From Neisseria lactamica (lineage in GTDB: Bacteria > Pseudomonadota > Gammaproteobacteria > Burkholderiales > Neisseriaceae): a DNA stretch of 64,000 nt. The stretch's first letter is position 1. Each line of letters starts with the position of its first letter. The notes beneath the pieces are model-generated. The model worked only from the letters and a program-made list of their open reading frames with translations, made no database searches and was not told the DNA's origin. The DNA lies in the NCBI RefSeq assembly GCF_901482445.1, contig NZ_LR590477.1, positions 124,001 to 188,000 on the forward strand, written 5' to 3'. Positions 28,285 to 39,151 of this stretch are shown here, piece by piece. The position numbers and the translations under genes are program-made.

Positions 28285-30648
28285 ATGCAATTCTCCTACT
28301 CGTGGCTGAAAACCCAAGCCGATACCGAACTTTCCGCCGATAAGCTGGAACACCTGTTAACGATGTCCGGCTTGGAAGTGGAAGAAGCCGGGACTGCCGC
28401 GCCTGCGTTTGCGGGCGTGGTTGTTGCCGAAGTGAAATCCGTTGAAAAACATCCGGATGCCGACCGTTTGAACGTTACCCGAGTCGATGCGGGTACGGGT
28501 GAGTTGGTTCAGATTGTGTGCGGTGCGCCGAATGTCAAGCCGGGCATCAAAGTGCCGTGTTCGTTGCCGGGCGCGGTGTTGCCGGGCAATTTCAAAATCA
28601 AGCCGACCAAGATGCGCGGCGTGGTGTCGAACGGGATGCTGTGTTCCACCGACGAACTCGGTCTGCCCGACGACGGCGTGAACGGCTTGCATATTCTGTC
28701 GCAAGATGCTCCTGTCGGTACTAATATCCGCGAATATCTGGATTTGGACGACACGGTGTTTACGCTGAAAATCACGCCGAACCGCGCCGACTGCCTGAGC
28801 ATCAAAGGCATTGCGCGCGAAGTGTCCGCGCTGACGGGGTGCGCGTTCAGGCAGCCCGAAATCCGGAAAATGCCGTCTGAAGGCGGTAAAACCCGGGCTG
28901 TGAAAATTGACGCGCCTGCCGACTGCGGCCGCTTTATCAGCCGCGTGATTGAAAACGTGAACGCGCGTGCCGCCACGCCGGATTGGATGAAGCAGCGTTT
29001 GGAACGCAGCGGTATCCGCAGTATTTCCGCGCTGGTGGACATCGGCAATTATGTGATGCTGGAAATCGGTCAGCCGATGCACGTTTTCGATGCGGATAAA
29101 ATTTCGGGCAGTTTGATTGTCCGCCGCGCTAAAAATGGCGAAATATTGGAATGTTTGAATGAAAAAACCGTGTCTCTGTCCGACAATACATTGGTCGTGG
29201 CGGACGAAAAAGGCGCGTTGAGTTTGGCGGGACTGATGGGCGGCGCGGCAAGCGCGGTTTCAGACGGCACGCAAAATATCGTGCTGGAAGCGGCTTGGTT
29301 TGCACCCGAAATCATTGCCGGCAAATCGCGCCAATACGGTTTCGGTTCGGATTCTTCGTTCCGCTTCGAGCGCGGCGTGGATTACCGTTTGCAGGCGGAT
29401 GCCATCGAACGCGCCACCGAATTGGTGTTGCAAATCTGCGGCGGTGCGGCAGGAGAAATGGTGGAAGCGCAAGGCGAATTGCCTGAAGCGAAACAGGTTG
29501 GGCTGCGTTTGAGCCGTCTGAAAACCGTGTTGGGCGTGGACATTCCTGCCGAACAGGTGGAAACCATTTTGCAACACTTGGGTCTGCGGCCTGAGAAAAC
29601 TGCAGAAGGCTTCCGCGTTACCGCACCGAGCTTCCGTTTCGATATCGAAATCGAGGCCGATTTGATTGAAGAAATCGGACGCGTTTACGGCTATGAAAAC
29701 ATCCCCGACGATTACACGTCAGGCCGTCTGAAAATGCTGGAACTGCCCGAAACACGCCGCCCGCGTTTTGCCGTTTACAACGAAATGGCGGCGCGCGGCT
29801 ACCGCGAAGTGGTCAGTTATGCCTTCGTTGACGAGCAGTGGGAACAAGATTTTGCCGCCAACGCCGACCCCATCCGCCTGCAAAACCCGTTGGCGGCGCA
29901 ATATGCCGTGATGCGTTCCACGCTCATCGGCGGCTTGGTGGAAATTCTGCAAAACAACTTGAACCGCAAGCAAAACCGCGTGCGCGTGTTTGAAATCGCC
30001 CGCGTGTTCGGCAAGGGTTCGGACGGACTGTTCGTGCAAAACGAACGTATCGGCGGACTGTGGTACGGCGCGGCAATGCCCGAGCAATGGGGCGAGAAAA
30101 CGCGCAATGCGGATTTTTACGACATCAAGGCGGATGTGGAAAATCTGTTGAAAAACAAAGCAGTCGAGTTTGTCAAAACCGAACATCCCGCCATGCACCC
30201 CGGACGTGCCGCCAATATCGTTTCAGACGGCCTGGTTATCGGCTTTGTCGGCGAACTGCATCCGAAATGGCTGCAAAAATATGATTTGCCGCAAGCGCCG
30301 CTGGTATTTGAAATCGATATGGCGGCCGTGTTGGAATACGGGAAAACGCGCTATCGGGCGGTATCGAAATTCCAGCCGGTGCGCCGCGATTTGGCGTTTG
30401 TGATGCCGGAGGCAATGTCCCATAACGAGTTGTCGGCAGCCTTGAAGGGCGCGGCAAACAAGTTGGTACAGGAAATCAGCGTGTTTGACGTGTATCGCGG
30501 CACAGGTCTGCCCGAAGGGATGAAGAGCGTGGCGGTTAAAGTGATTTTGCAGGATATGGAAAACACGCTGACGGATGAGGCGGTCGAGCCGCTTATCGGA
30601 AAACTGGTTGGCGCGGCAACGGCGGCAGGGGCGCGGCTTCGCAGCTAA
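28285..30648 (+). CDS. pheT: phenylalanyl-tRNA synthetase beta subunit
   Basis: PheT is the beta subunit, providing the B3/B4 editing site and the C-terminal anticodon-binding domain. The 787-residue protein starts MQFSYSWLKTQADTELSADK, has the N-terminal tRNA-binding EMAP-type domain (VVAEVKSVEKHPDADRLNV), the B5 domain and a terminal FDX-ACB domain (FQPVRRDLAFVMPEAMSH). Four copies of the uptake sequence lie inside the gene. ihfA follows 72 bases downstream, as in many proteobacteria. Confidence 0.97.
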   Translation: MQFSYSWLKTQADTELSADKLEHLLTMSGLEVEEAGTAAPAFAGVVVAEVKSVEKHPDADRLNVTRVDAGTGELVQIVCGAPNVKPGIKVPCSLPGAVLPGNFKIKPTKMRGVVSNGMLCSTDELGLPDDGVNGLHILSQDAPVGTNIREYLDLDDTVFTLKITPNRADCLSIKGIAREVSALTGCAFRQPEIRKMPSEGGKTRAVKIDAPADCGRFISRVIENVNARAATPDWMKQRLERSGIRSISALVDIGNYVMLEIGQPMHVFDADKISGSLIVRRAKNGEILECLNEKTVSLSDNTLVVADEKGALSLAGLMGGAASAVSDGTQNIVLEAAWFAPEIIAGKSRQYGFGSDSSFRFERGVDYRLQADAIERATELVLQICGGAAGEMVEAQGELPEAKQVGLRLSRLKTVLGVDIPAEQVETILQHLGLRPEKTAEGFRVTAPSFRFDIEIEADLIEEIGRVYGYENIPDDYTSGRLKMLELPETRRPRFAVYNEMAARGYREVVSYAFVDEQWEQDFAANADPIRLQNPLAAQYAVMRSTLIGGLVEILQNNLNRKQNRVRVFEIARVFGKGSDGLFVQNERIGGLWYGAAMPEQWGEKTRNADFYDIKADVENLLKNKAVEFVKTEHPAMHPGRAANIVSDGLVIGFVGELHPKWLQKYDLPQAPLVFEIDMAAVLEYGKTRYRAVSKFQPVRRDLAFVMPEAMSHNELSAALKGAANKLVQEISVFDVYRGTGLPEGMKSVAVKVILQDMENTLTDEAVEPLIGKLVGAATAAGARLRS

Positions 30649-30720
30649 AAATAAATATTCGCTTGAATTTTAAATAAAAATTGGTAATAATCTACAACTA
30701 TTACAACAGAAGGTAATCAT

Positions 30721-31023
30721 ATGACTCTCACTAAAGCCGAATTGGCCGATATTTTGGTAGATAAAGTCAGCAACGTCACCAAAAACGATGCCAAAGAAAT
30801 CGTCGAACTCTTTTTTGAAGAAATCCGCAGCACTTTGGCGCGCGGCGAGGAAATCAAAATTTCCGGTTTCGGTAATTTCCAGTTGCGCGACAAGCCGCAA
30901 CGCCCGGGCCGCAATCCGAAAACCGGCGAGGAAGTGCCGATTACCGCCCGCCGCGTCGTTACTTTCCATGCCAGCCAGAAACTCAAAGGTATGGTGGAAC
31001 ACTACTATGACAAACAACGTTGA
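30721..31023 (+). CDS. ihfA: integration host factor alpha subunit
   Basis: IHF-alpha forms a DNA-bending heterodimer with IHF-beta. The 100-residue protein carries the HU/IHF signature [21 protein letters not shown] with the DNA-intercalating arm. It follows pheT, the conserved location of himA. Correia long elements in this genus carry IHF sites, and one such element occurs at 52716. Confidence 0.97.
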   Translation: MTLTKAELADILVDKVSNVTKNDAKEIVELFFEEIRSTLARGEEIKISGFGNFQLRDKPQRPGRNPKTGEEVPITARRVVTFHASQKLKGMVEHYYDKQR

Positions 31024-31315
31024 TTTGACGATTCCTGCAAAACGCTATTTCACGCTGGACGAGTTGTGCGGACTGTTGCAAATCAGCCCCTATGGTTTTG
31101 CGCAATGGCAGCATGATCACGGTGTGGTTGTCGGTTACGGCGGCGAACGCTACACCCGTTTGGATGTGGTGAAACTGTTGAAACTGAAGAGCACGTTTGC
31201 ACCGTATGCAGAAGGTGCGGAGTCGGGTTCGGACGGCAACCGTCCGGTTACGCTTCAGGAAATCGGAGACGGTCTGAAAGACCTGTTGGCGGATTTGGAT
31301 AAGGAATTGTGCTGA
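31007..31315 (+). CDS. MerR-like helix-turn-helix protein
   Basis: The 102-residue protein starts at the ATG at 31007, overlapping ihfA by 17 bases in another frame. Its N-terminal half ([20 protein letters not shown], then [16 protein letters not shown]) fits a MerR-type winged helix-turn-helix, with a short acidic tail that could form a helix. A MerR-like gene after ihfA is common in proteobacteria. Its effector and targets are unknown; no metal-binding cysteines are present. Confidence 0.75.
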   Translation: MTNNVDLTIPAKRYFTLDELCGLLQISPYGFAQWQHDHGVVVGYGGERYTRLDVVKLLKLKSTFAPYAEGAESGSDGNRPVTLQEIGDGLKDLLADLDKELC

Positions 31316-31320
31316 TTTGA

Positions 31321-31350
31321 GGCCGGTTGCAGGTATGCAGCCGGTTTTGT
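31321..31350 (+). terminator. terminator after the ihfA unit
   Basis: CCGGTTGCA/TGCAGCCGG with a 4-base loop (one G-T mismatch) is followed by TTTTGTTTT. Confidence 0.75.
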
Positions 31351-31491
31351 TTTACACGCTAAAAAATAATTATTGCGTGATTTCACATTGTTTCTGCTTG
31401 AAGCACATGGTTTTGTAATCATTTACAGGCAAGTCGCTTGGAGTCCTGTTCGGGCGGTTTGCTGTTTACTTAAATATAAGGATGACGGTCA

Positions 31492-31980
31492 ATGAGATTC
31501 TTCGGTATCGGTTTTTTGGTGCTGCTGTTTTTGGAGATTATGTCGATTGTGTGGGTTGCCGATTGGCTGGGCGGCGGCTGGACGCTGTTTTTGATGGCGG
31601 CAGCCTTTGCCGCCGGCGTGCTGATGCTCAGGCATACGGGGCTGTCCGGTATTTTATTGGCGGGCGCGGCGGTAAAAAGCGGCGGGCGGGTGTCTGTTTA
31701 TCAGATGTTGTGGCCCATCCGTTATACGGTGGCGGCGGTGTGTCTGATGAGTCCGGGGTTTGTGTCTTCCGTATTGGCCTTGCTGTTGCTGCTGCCGTTT
31801 AAAGGTGCTGCCGTATTGCAGCCTGCCGGGTCCGGGCATTTTTTCAATATGAACCGGCCGGGTGCTAAAAAGGACGCCCCTTACGATGACGATATTATCG
31901 AGGGGGAATATACGGTTGCCGAACCTGACGGCAATCAACGCCGAAATGCCATCGGGCATAAAAGGGATGGGTCAATATAA
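31492..31980 (+). CDS. fxsA: FxsA family membrane protein
   Basis: FxsA was found in E. coli as a suppressor of phage T7 exclusion by the F plasmid; its cellular role is unclear. The 162-residue protein has the family N-terminus (FLVLLFLEIMSIVWVADWLG), the central RHTGLSG...GGRVSVYQM region, a third hydrophobic segment LMSPGFVSSVLALLLLLPF, and a hydrophilic C-terminal tail. Confidence 0.9.
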   Translation: MRFFGIGFLVLLFLEIMSIVWVADWLGGGWTLFLMAAAFAAGVLMLRHTGLSGILLAGAAVKSGGRVSVYQMLWPIRYTVAAVCLMSPGFVSSVLALLLLLPFKGAAVLQPAGSGHFFNMNRPGAKKDAPYDDDIIEGEYTVAEPDGNQRRNAIGHKRDGSI

Positions 31981-31985
31981 ACCCG

Positions 31986-32011
31986 ATGCCGTCTGAAGGT
32001 TCAGACGGCAT
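31986..32011 (+). terminator. DUS-pair terminator after fxsA
   Basis: Inverted uptake sequences 31986-31997/32000-32011 are separated by only two bases, 6 bases beyond the stop. Confidence 0.75.
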
Positions 32012-32170
32012 TTGTGCCGCTTGGGAACTGGCGGACGGGCGGAATGCCGGGCATTGCCGCCATCAGCCTCAATGCGCCTGCCCCGATGGTATCGAAGTAG
32101 GAAGGATACGGTCTGGAAGGTAGAATGAAGCCTTGATTTTAAATAATGCAATCAGAAAAGAGAGAAACTT

Positions 32171-33472
32171 ATGCCGTCTGAACAGGAAAAACCAGTATCT
32201 TTGCGTGATTTCGACCGCGCCCACCTGCTTCATCCCTATACATCCATGACCGATCCGTTGCCTGTTTATCTAGTGCGCCGAGCGGAGGGCGTGCATATCG
32301 AATTGGCGGATGGTACGCGGCTGGTTGACGGGATGTCGTCTTGGTGGTGTGCGATACACGGCTACAACCATCCTGTTTTGAATCAGGCGGTTGAGGCGCA
32401 GATGAAACAAATGTCGCACGTGATGTTCGGCGGTTTGACGCACGAGCCGGCGGTGGAGCTGGGCAAATTGTTGGTCGGGATTTTGCCGCAGGGGCTGGAC
32501 CGTATTTTTTATGCGGATTCGGGTTCGGTTTCGGTAGAAGTCGCGCTGAAGATGGCGGTGCAATACCAGCAGGCGCGGGGTTTGCGTGCAAAACAAAATA
32601 TGGCGACGGTGCGGCGCGGGTATCACGGCGATACTTGGAACGCGATGTCGGTCTGCGATCCGGAAACGGGGATGCACCATATTTTCGGCAGCGCGTTGCC
32701 GCAGCGTTATTTTGTCGATAATCCGAAAAGCCGTTTCGACGATGAATGGGACGAGGCGGATTTGCAGCCTGTCCGCGTCTTGTTTGAAGCGCATCATACG
32801 GACATTGCCGCCTTTATTTTGGAACCGGTCGTGCAGGGCGCGGGCGGTATGTATTTTTATCATCCGCAGTATCTTCGCGGTTTGCGCGATTTGTGCGACG
32901 AATTTGATATCATGTTGATTTTTGACGAGATTGCCACCGGATTCGGGCGTACGGGCAAGATGTTTGCCTGCGAACACGCGAACGTCGTGCCGGATATTAT
33001 GTGCATCGGCAAGGGCTTGAGCGGCGGCTATATGACGCTGGCGGCGGCAATCACTTCGCAAAAAGTTACCGAAACGATTTCGCGAGGCGAAGCGGGCGTG
33101 TTCATGCACGGCCCGACCTTTATGGCGAATCCGCTGGCGTGTGCCGTTGCCTGCGCTTCGGTCAAGCTGCTTTTGTCCCAAGACTGGCAGGCAAATATCC
33201 GCCGCATCGAAAGCATCTTAAAATGCCGTCTGAAAACCGCGTGGGACATTCGTGGTGTGAAAGACGTGCGCGTTTTGGGCGCCATCGGCGTGATCGAGTT
33301 GGAAAAAGGCGTGGATATGGCGCGTTTTCAAGCGGATTGCGTGGTGCAGGGCATTTGGGTGCGCCCGTTCGGCAGGCTGGTGTATCTGATGCCGCCTTAC
33401 ATTATTTCAGACGATCTATTGACCGAACTTGCGGATAAAACCGTGCAAATCTTGAAGGAGCACAGCAAATGA
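32171..33472 (+). CDS. bioA: adenosylmethionine-8-amino-7-oxononanoate aminotransferase
   Basis: BioA converts KAPA to DAPA in biotin synthesis with S-adenosylmethionine as amino donor. The 433-residue class III aminotransferase shows [24 protein letters not shown], the cofactor aspartate in [14 protein letters not shown] and the Schiff-base lysine in [16 protein letters not shown]. The start codon is itself part of a 12-base DUS (ATGCCGTCTGAA, 32171-32182), so the protein begins MPSE. bioD overlaps its stop by four bases. Confidence 0.97.
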   Translation: MPSEQEKPVSLRDFDRAHLLHPYTSMTDPLPVYLVRRAEGVHIELADGTRLVDGMSSWWCAIHGYNHPVLNQAVEAQMKQMSHVMFGGLTHEPAVELGKLLVGILPQGLDRIFYADSGSVSVEVALKMAVQYQQARGLRAKQNMATVRRGYHGDTWNAMSVCDPETGMHHIFGSALPQRYFVDNPKSRFDDEWDEADLQPVRVLFEAHHTDIAAFILEPVVQGAGGMYFYHPQYLRGLRDLCDEFDIMLIFDEIATGFGRTGKMFACEHANVVPDIMCIGKGLSGGYMTLAAAITSQKVTETISRGEAGVFMHGPTFMANPLACAVACASVKLLLSQDWQANIRRIESILKCRLKTAWDIRGVKDVRVLGAIGVIELEKGVDMARFQADCVVQGIWVRPFGRLVYLMPPYIISDDLLTELADKTVQILKEHSK

Positions 33473-34116
33473 AAGGTGTTTACTTCGTCAGCGGTATAGA
33501 CACGGACATCGGCAAAACCATCGCCACCGGCGTATTGGCAAAACAATTGTTGCAGCAGGGCAAAAGCGTAATCACGCAAAAGCCCGTGCAAACCGGTTGC
33601 CAAAACATTGCCGACGACATCGCCGTTCACCGCAAAATCATGGGCATCCCGATGCAGGAAGCGGACAAACAGCGGCTGACTATGCCCGAAATCTTCAGCT
33701 ATCCCGCTTCACCCCACCTCGCCGCCCGACTGGACGGCAGGGCTTTGGATTTGGACAAAATCCGCACTGCCACGCAGCAACTGGCGGCGCAATACGAAAT
33801 CGTCTTGGTCGAAGGCGCGGGCGGTTTGATGGTTCCGCTGACGGAAAAGCTGTTAACTATTGATTATATCCGTCAGCAAGGCTATCCCGTCATTCTTGTT
33901 ACCAGCGGACGGCTCGGCAGCATCAACCACACCCTGCTCAGTTTCGCCGCGCTCAAACAATACGGCATCCGCCTGCACAGCCTGATTTTCAACCATATTC
34001 ACGACAGTTCCGACGAATGTGTCGCGCAAGACAGCCTGAACTATCTGCAATGCCGTCTGAAAGACAGTTTCCCCGAGGCGGAATGGTTGGAGTTGGATAA
34101 AACAGACGCGGTATAA
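33469..34116 (+). CDS. bioD: dethiobiotin synthetase
   Basis: BioD closes the ureido ring of dethiobiotin from DAPA, CO2 and ATP. The 215-residue protein begins [20 protein letters not shown] with the P-loop variant GxDTDxGKT, and has [11 protein letters not shown] in the centre. The ATGA overlap with bioA implies coupled translation. Confidence 0.96.
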   Translation: MKGVYFVSGIDTDIGKTIATGVLAKQLLQQGKSVITQKPVQTGCQNIADDIAVHRKIMGIPMQEADKQRLTMPEIFSYPASPHLAARLDGRALDLDKIRTATQQLAAQYEIVLVEGAGGLMVPLTEKLLTIDYIRQQGYPVILVTSGRLGSINHTLLSFAALKQYGIRLHSLIFNHIHDSSDECVAQDSLNYLQCRLKDSFPEAEWLELDKTDAV

Positions 34117-34130
34117 AGATTGGGAAAGAT

Positions 34131-34607
34131 ATGGAACACCTATTTGGGAAATGGCTGCCCGACCTGCCCGCCGACGTTTCAGACGGCATCGGCCTGCCGA
34201 TGAGCCGGTTATTGAAAGCCCGGTCGCTGACCGCCGCATTGCGCGCCTTGCCGCATCTGTTTTCGGTGGAACTGCTGAAACTGGGCGAATTGGAAACGGA
34301 ATGCGGAGGGCGGCTGGTGCGCGAAGTTTTGTTGAAGCTGGACGGTATCCCTGTTGTCGCGGCAAGGAGCGAATGCCGTATCGGTTCGGCGTTTTGGCAA
34401 AACATTTTGGACTGCGGCACGCGTCCTTTGGGCGAACGTCTATTTCAAGCCGATTTGGAAGGGGCGCGTTCGGCATTTGAGTTTGCCGTTGCCGGCGAAG
34501 GATGCGGTCGGTACTTTGCCGCACGGCGTTCTCGGTTTTCCCATCAAGGCGAGGAAATGCTGCTGACCGAGTATTTTCTGCCCGAACTGAAACGCTTTAT
34601 CGGATAA
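34131..34607 (+). CDS. ubiC: chorismate--pyruvate lyase (UbiC-like)
   Basis: UbiC cleaves chorismate to 4-hydroxybenzoate, the head-group precursor of ubiquinone. The 158-residue protein is close in size to E. coli UbiC and shares the pattern RPLGERLF and the C-terminal [20 protein letters not shown]. Its place 29 bases before ubiA, the next enzyme of the pathway, strongly supports the call. It also follows bioD by 14 bases and may be co-transcribed with it. A DUS lies inside near 34176. Confidence 0.88.
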   Translation: MEHLFGKWLPDLPADVSDGIGLPMSRLLKARSLTAALRALPHLFSVELLKLGELETECGGRLVREVLLKLDGIPVVAARSECRIGSAFWQNILDCGTRPLGERLFQADLEGARSAFEFAVAGEGCGRYFAARRSRFSHQGEEMLLTEYFLPELKRFIG

Positions 34608-34636
34608 AATACCGTTTTTTCAAGTTGTGCGGCAAT

Positions 34637-35527
34637 ATGAATCCTAAATCCCCTTTATTTTTACGACTGTCCGATCGTTTGGACGTTTATATCAGACTGA
34701 TGAGGGTGGACAAGCCCATTGGGACGCTGCTTTTGCTGTGGCCGACCTACTGGGCATTGTGGTTGGCTTCAGACGGCATTCCCGATTTGGCGGTATTGGC
34801 GGCGTTTACAATCGGCACGTTTTTAATGCGCAGTGCCGGTTGCGTCATCAACGATTTTGCCGACCGCGATTTTGACGGGGCTGTCGAGCGCACTAAAAAC
34901 CGTCCGTTCGCACAGGGCCGGGTCGGAAAAAAAGAAGCACTGCTGCTGACGGCATTTTTGTGCCTGCTTGCCGCATTGTGCCTGATTCCGCTGAATCATC
35001 TGACATGGCTGATGAGCCTGCCCGCGCTGTTTCTTGCGCTGACTTACCCGTTTACCAAACGTTTTTTTCCGATTCCCCAACTCTATCTCGGGCTTGCCTT
35101 TTCCTTCGGCATTCCGATGGCGTTTGCCGCCGTCGCCGGAAACGTGCCGCCTCAAGCGTGGATACTCTTTACCGCCAATGTGTTATGGACTCTGGCGTAT
35201 GACACGGTTTATGCAATGGCGGACAAAGAAGACGATTTGAAAATCGGCATCAAAACCTCCGCCGTCACGTTCGGGCGTTACGATATCGCCGCCGTTATGC
35301 TGTGCCATAGCGGCTTTACCCTGCTGATGGCGGCATTGGGGGCGGTTATCGGTGCGGCATGGACATATTGGACGGCAATCCCCATCGTCCTGCTGCTGCA
35401 ATACCGCCAATATGCCGCCATCAAAAGCCGCGTCCGGCAAATCTGTTTTGAAACGTTTTTGGCAAACAACAGAATCGGTTGGGTGTGGTTTACCGCTATT
35501 TTTGCCCATACGTTTTTTGCGAAATAA
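34637..35527 (+). CDS. ubiA: 4-hydroxybenzoate polyprenyltransferase
   Basis: UbiA attaches the octaprenyl chain to 4-hydroxybenzoate in the inner membrane. From the ATG at 34637 ([13 protein letters not shown]) it has 296 residues and about eight to nine membrane helices. The two aspartate-rich motifs [19 protein letters not shown] and [13 protein letters not shown] bind magnesium and prenyl diphosphate. A longer frame would begin inside ubiC and is unlikely. Confidence 0.96.
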   Translation: MNPKSPLFLRLSDRLDVYIRLMRVDKPIGTLLLLWPTYWALWLASDGIPDLAVLAAFTIGTFLMRSAGCVINDFADRDFDGAVERTKNRPFAQGRVGKKEALLLTAFLCLLAALCLIPLNHLTWLMSLPALFLALTYPFTKRFFPIPQLYLGLAFSFGIPMAFAAVAGNVPPQAWILFTANVLWTLAYDTVYAMADKEDDLKIGIKTSAVTFGRYDIAAVMLCHSGFTLLMAALGAVIGAAWTYWTAIPIVLLLQYRQYAAIKSRVRQICFETFLANNRIGWVWFTAIFAHTFFAK

Positions 35528-35534
35528 GGCAGGG

Positions 35535-35577
35535 CAATGCCGTCTGAAGAGCCGCAAACTGCTTTGGACGGCATTTC
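35535..35577 (+). terminator. imperfect DUS-pair terminator after ubiA
   Basis: CAATGCCGTCTGAAGAG pairs with a degenerate second arm TTGGACGGCATTTC; the loop is about 15 bases and the pairing partly mismatched. Confidence 0.5.
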
Positions 35578-35711
35578 TATCTGTGCCGAAAAGCGTTAAA
35601 ATATGTTTTTAAAACGCTGTGTTATGTCAGCCCGTACCGTATGCGGGATTGAGATTTGCCCCGGCAGTCGGTACAATCTTTCTGTTTTGCGATGTCTGAA
35701 AAGAGAAGCTT

Positions 35712-36161
35712 ATGAGCCTTATCGGCGAAATTTTGCCTTTGTCCCATATTGTTTTGGATATGGAGGTGGGTAGTAAAAAAAGGCTGTTTGAGGAAGCGGG
35801 CCTGCTTTTGGAACGCGAATCCTCATTGTCCCATGCTGATGTTTTCGAATGTCTTTTTGCCCGTGAAAAACTCGGTTCGACTGGTTTGGGGCAGGGTGTC
35901 GCCATCCCTCACGGCCGTTATGCCGGCGTGAAGCAGGCAACGGGCGCGTTTATCCGTACGCGCGAACCCGTCGGATTTGACGCACCGGACGGCAAGCCGG
36001 TTTCCCTGATTTTTATCTTGCTGGTTCCAGAAAACGCAACCGGCGAGCATTTGGAAGTCTTATCCAAACTGGCCGGCAAGTTTTCCCAAAAAAGCATCAG
36101 AGAATCGCTGATGACGGTTTCTTCTGCGGAAGAAGTCCGTGCCATCCTGACTGAAGAATAA
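35712..36161 (+). CDS. ptsN: nitrogen-PTS enzyme IIA (PtsN)
   Basis: This EIIA-Ntr protein has regulatory rather than sugar-transport functions. The 149-residue protein has the phosphorylation-site histidine H67 in [10 protein letters not shown], and [20 protein letters not shown] further on. It is followed by hprK (1 base apart) and rapZ (20-base overlap), a regulatory cluster common in proteobacteria. Confidence 0.95.
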   Translation: MSLIGEILPLSHIVLDMEVGSKKRLFEEAGLLLERESSLSHADVFECLFAREKLGSTGLGQGVAIPHGRYAGVKQATGAFIRTREPVGFDAPDGKPVSLIFILLVPENATGEHLEVLSKLAGKFSQKSIRESLMTVSSAEEVRAILTEE

Positions 36162-36162
36162 T

Positions 36163-37125
36163 ATGCCCAGTATCTCCGTCCGCCGACTGTTTGACGACAA
36201 TCAATACAAACTGCAACTTGCCTGGGCCGCCGGCAATTCGGGTGCGGACAACCGTATCGGCGTAGAGGCGGACAAGCCCGTCCTCGCTTTGGTCGGACAC
36301 CTGAATTTCATCCATCCCAACCAAATCCAAGTGGTCGGTTTGGCAGAGTCGGAATATCTGAACCGTCTCGAATCGGGGGAAACGGGTTATCAGTTCGGAG
36401 ACCTGTTCGACATTTCTATGTCTTTGGTCATTGTGGCAAACGGCTTGCCGGTTTCCCCGGGGCTGCGCGACTATTGCCATAAAAACGATATTCCACTGCT
36501 GACTTCCAAACTCGAAAGCCCCTATCTGATGGATGTGTTGCGGATTTACCTGCAACGCACCCTGGCGGCATCGTCCGTCAAACACGGCGTATTTCTCGAT
36601 GTGTTTGAAATCGGCGTGCTGATTACCGGGCATTCCGGCCTGGGTAAGAGCGAATTGGCATTGGAACTGATTTCGCGCGGCCACAGCCTGATTGCCGACG
36701 ATGCGGTCGAGCTGTTCCGCATCGGTCCGGAAACATTGGAAGGGCGTTGTTCGCCTATGCTGCGCGATTTTTTGGAAGTGCGCGGCTTGGGGATACTCAA
36801 TATCCGCCATATTTTCGGCGAAACTTCCATCCGCCCCAAAAAAATCCTGCAACTCATTATCAATTTAGTCGAGGCGGACGACGAGTATATGAAGCAGCTC
36901 GACCGGTTGAGCATCCGCACCGAAACCGAATCCATCCTCAACGTCAACGTCCGTTCGGTTACGCTGCCCGTCGCCGTCGGACGCAACCTCGCCGTTTTGG
37001 TTGAGGCGGCGGTACGCAACTATATCCTCCAGTTGCGCGGCAAAGACAGTACGCGCGAATTTTTGGAACGTCATCAGACGCAGCTTAAAGAAAACGAGCA
37101 ACACAATGAAGATCGTCCTGATTAG
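36163..37125 (+). CDS. hprK: HPr kinase/phosphorylase
   Basis: HprK phosphorylates and dephosphorylates a serine of HPr. The 320-residue protein has the P-loop GHSGLGKS (156-163), the conserved H141 shortly before it, and the HprK signature around [16 protein letters not shown]. Together with ptsN it indicates a regulatory PTS; no sugar-specific IIB or IIC gene is near. Confidence 0.95.
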   Translation: MPSISVRRLFDDNQYKLQLAWAAGNSGADNRIGVEADKPVLALVGHLNFIHPNQIQVVGLAESEYLNRLESGETGYQFGDLFDISMSLVIVANGLPVSPGLRDYCHKNDIPLLTSKLESPYLMDVLRIYLQRTLAASSVKHGVFLDVFEIGVLITGHSGLGKSELALELISRGHSLIADDAVELFRIGPETLEGRCSPMLRDFLEVRGLGILNIRHIFGETSIRPKKILQLIINLVEADDEYMKQLDRLSIRTETESILNVNVRSVTLPVAVGRNLAVLVEAAVRNYILQLRGKDSTREFLERHQTQLKENEQHNEDRPD

Positions 37126-37960
37126 CGGGCTGTCCGGTTCGGGCAAATCCGTCGCACTGCGCCAAATGGAAGATTCGGGTTATTTCTGCGTGGACAATTT
37201 GCCTTTGGAAATGTTGCCCGCGCTGGTGTCTTACCATATCGAACGTGCGGACGAAACCGAATTGGCGGTCAGCGTCGATGTGCGTTCCGGCATAGACATT
37301 GCCCAAGCGCGCGAGCAGATTGCCTATTTGCGCGGACTGGGGCACAGGGTTGAAGTTTTGTTTGTCGAGGCGGAAGAGGGCGTGCTGGTTCGCCGGTTTT
37401 CCGAAACCCGGCGCGGACATCCTTTGAGCAATCAGGATATGACCCTGTTGGAAAGCCTGAAGAAAGAACGGGAATGGCTTTTCCCGCTTAAAGAAATCGC
37501 CTATTGTATCGATACTTCCCAAATGAATGCCCAACAGCTCCGCCAAGCCGTGCGGCAGTGGCTGAAGGTCGAACGTACCGGGCTTTTGGTGATTTTGGAG
37601 TCGTTCGGATTCAAATACGGCGTGCCGGCCAACGCGGATTTTATGTTTGATATGCGCAGCCTGCCCAACCCGTATTACGATTCCGAGTTGAGACCTTACA
37701 CTGGTATGGACAAACCCGTTTGGGATTATTTGGACGGACAGCCGCTTGTGCAGGAAATGGTTGGCGACATCGAAAGGTTTGTTACGCATTGGCTGCCGCG
37801 TTTGGAGGATGAAAGCAGGAGCTACGTTACCGTCGCCATCGGTTGCACGGGCGGACAGCACCGTTCCGTCTATGTTGTCGAAGAGCTTGCCGGCAGGCTG
37901 CAGGGGCGTTACGAATTGCTGATACGACACCGACAGATGCAAAACCTGCCGAGCCGCTAA
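37106..37960 (+). CDS. rapZ: RNase adapter protein RapZ
   Basis: In E. coli RapZ presents the small RNA GlmZ to RNase E and senses glucosamine-6-phosphate. The 284-residue protein has an N-terminal P-loop GLSGSGKS (8-15) followed by [19 protein letters not shown], and the C-terminal domain with [14 protein letters not shown]. The ATG at 37106 lies 20 bases inside hprK. Whether this species has a GlmZ-like target is not visible here. Confidence 0.95.
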   Translation: MKIVLISGLSGSGKSVALRQMEDSGYFCVDNLPLEMLPALVSYHIERADETELAVSVDVRSGIDIAQAREQIAYLRGLGHRVEVLFVEAEEGVLVRRFSETRRGHPLSNQDMTLLESLKKEREWLFPLKEIAYCIDTSQMNAQQLRQAVRQWLKVERTGLLVILESFGFKYGVPANADFMFDMRSLPNPYYDSELRPYTGMDKPVWDYLDGQPLVQEMVGDIERFVTHWLPRLEDESRSYVTVAIGCTGGQHRSVYVVEELAGRLQGRYELLIRHRQMQNLPSR

Positions 37961-37975
37961 TCCCGTTGAACGATG

Positions 37976-38013
37976 ATGCCGTCTGAAACCCGATTTTCTG
38001 TTTCAGACGGCAT
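37976..38013 (+). terminator. DUS-pair terminator after rapZ
   Basis: A 14-base-pair stem (37976-37989/38000-38013) with a 10-base loop ends the ptsN-hprK-rapZ unit. Confidence 0.82.
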
Positions 38014-38040
38014 TTCAAATATTGAGAAGAAAGGAAAGAT

Positions 38041-38982
38041 ATGGCAATCCAATGGTTTCCCGGCCATATGAACAAAGCGAAAAAAGCCATCGCCGAGCGT
38101 GCAAAAAGCGTAGATATGGTGATTGAAATGCTGGACGCGCGTATGCCCGCCTCCAGCGAAAACCCCCTGCTTGCCCAGCTTTCCAAAGGCAAACCCAAAC
38201 TCAAAATCCTAAACAAACAAGACCTTGCCGACCCCGAGCGTACCAAGGTCTGGCTCGAACACTACAACAGCCGCCCCGACACCCGCGCCATCGCCCTCGA
38301 TTCCTCCGAAACCGGCGCACACGGCAAAATCACCCAAGCCTGCCGCGCGATGATTCCCCACCGCCAAGGCATAGACAAACCCCTGCGCGTCCTCATCTGC
38401 GGCATTCCCAACGTTGGCAAGTCCACCCTCATCAACGGTATGATAGGCAAAAAATCCGCCAAAACCGGCAACGAACCCGGCATCACCAAAGCCGAACAAC
38501 GCCTTTTCCTCGCCGATGACTTCTGGCTCTACGACACACCCGGAATGCTGTGGCCGAAAATCATCGTCGAAGAAGGCGGCTACAACCTCGCCGCCGGCGG
38601 CGCAGTCGGACGCAACGCGCTGGACGAAGAAGAAGTCGCCCTCGAACTTTTAGACTACCTCCGCCGCCATTACCTCCCTATGTTGCAAGAACGCTACCGG
38701 GCCGACAAAGATCCCAGCAGCCACTGGGACGACAACGCTTGGCTCGAATGGATAGCCAAAAAACGCGGCGCAGTCCTCGGCGGCGGACGGATCAACTACC
38801 AAAAAGCCGCCGAAAACATCCTTACCGACTTCCGCGAAGGCAAAATCGGCAGAATCACCCTCGAAACGCCGAACCAATGGGAAACTTGGCTCAAAAAAGC
38901 CCGCCAAAAAGAAGCCGAACTCAAAGCCATACGCGAAGCAAGGAAAGCAGAGCGCAAAGGGCAGAAGCCTGCGGACGAGTAG
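38041..38982 (+). CDS. ylqF: ribosome biogenesis GTPase YlqF/RbgA
   Basis: RbgA-type GTPases act in late 50S assembly. The 313-residue protein has the circularly permuted order of motifs: NKQD (58-61, G4) comes before GIPNVGKSTLING (G1) and DTPGMLWP (G3). A basic, alanine- and lysine-rich C-terminal tail could contact rRNA. AAAGGAAAG precedes the ATG. Confidence 0.94.
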   Translation: MAIQWFPGHMNKAKKAIAERAKSVDMVIEMLDARMPASSENPLLAQLSKGKPKLKILNKQDLADPERTKVWLEHYNSRPDTRAIALDSSETGAHGKITQACRAMIPHRQGIDKPLRVLICGIPNVGKSTLINGMIGKKSAKTGNEPGITKAEQRLFLADDFWLYDTPGMLWPKIIVEEGGYNLAAGGAVGRNALDEEEVALELLDYLRRHYLPMLQERYRADKDPSSHWDDNAWLEWIAKKRGAVLGGGRINYQKAAENILTDFREGKIGRITLETPNQWETWLKKARQKEAELKAIREARKAERKGQKPADE

Positions 38983-39151
38983 GGCGGCATAGTGGAATAT
39001 CAAATCATTTGCGGCATTAAAAAGCCGTCTGAAACTTCAGCAGATTGTCCGGACAACCTGATTTGTCAAATTCAAAACCAACATATAAAACTGAAAAGAA
39101 GCCTTGCCCAAAGCCGTCTGAAAAATATTTAAACAATCAAATCTTAATGTT

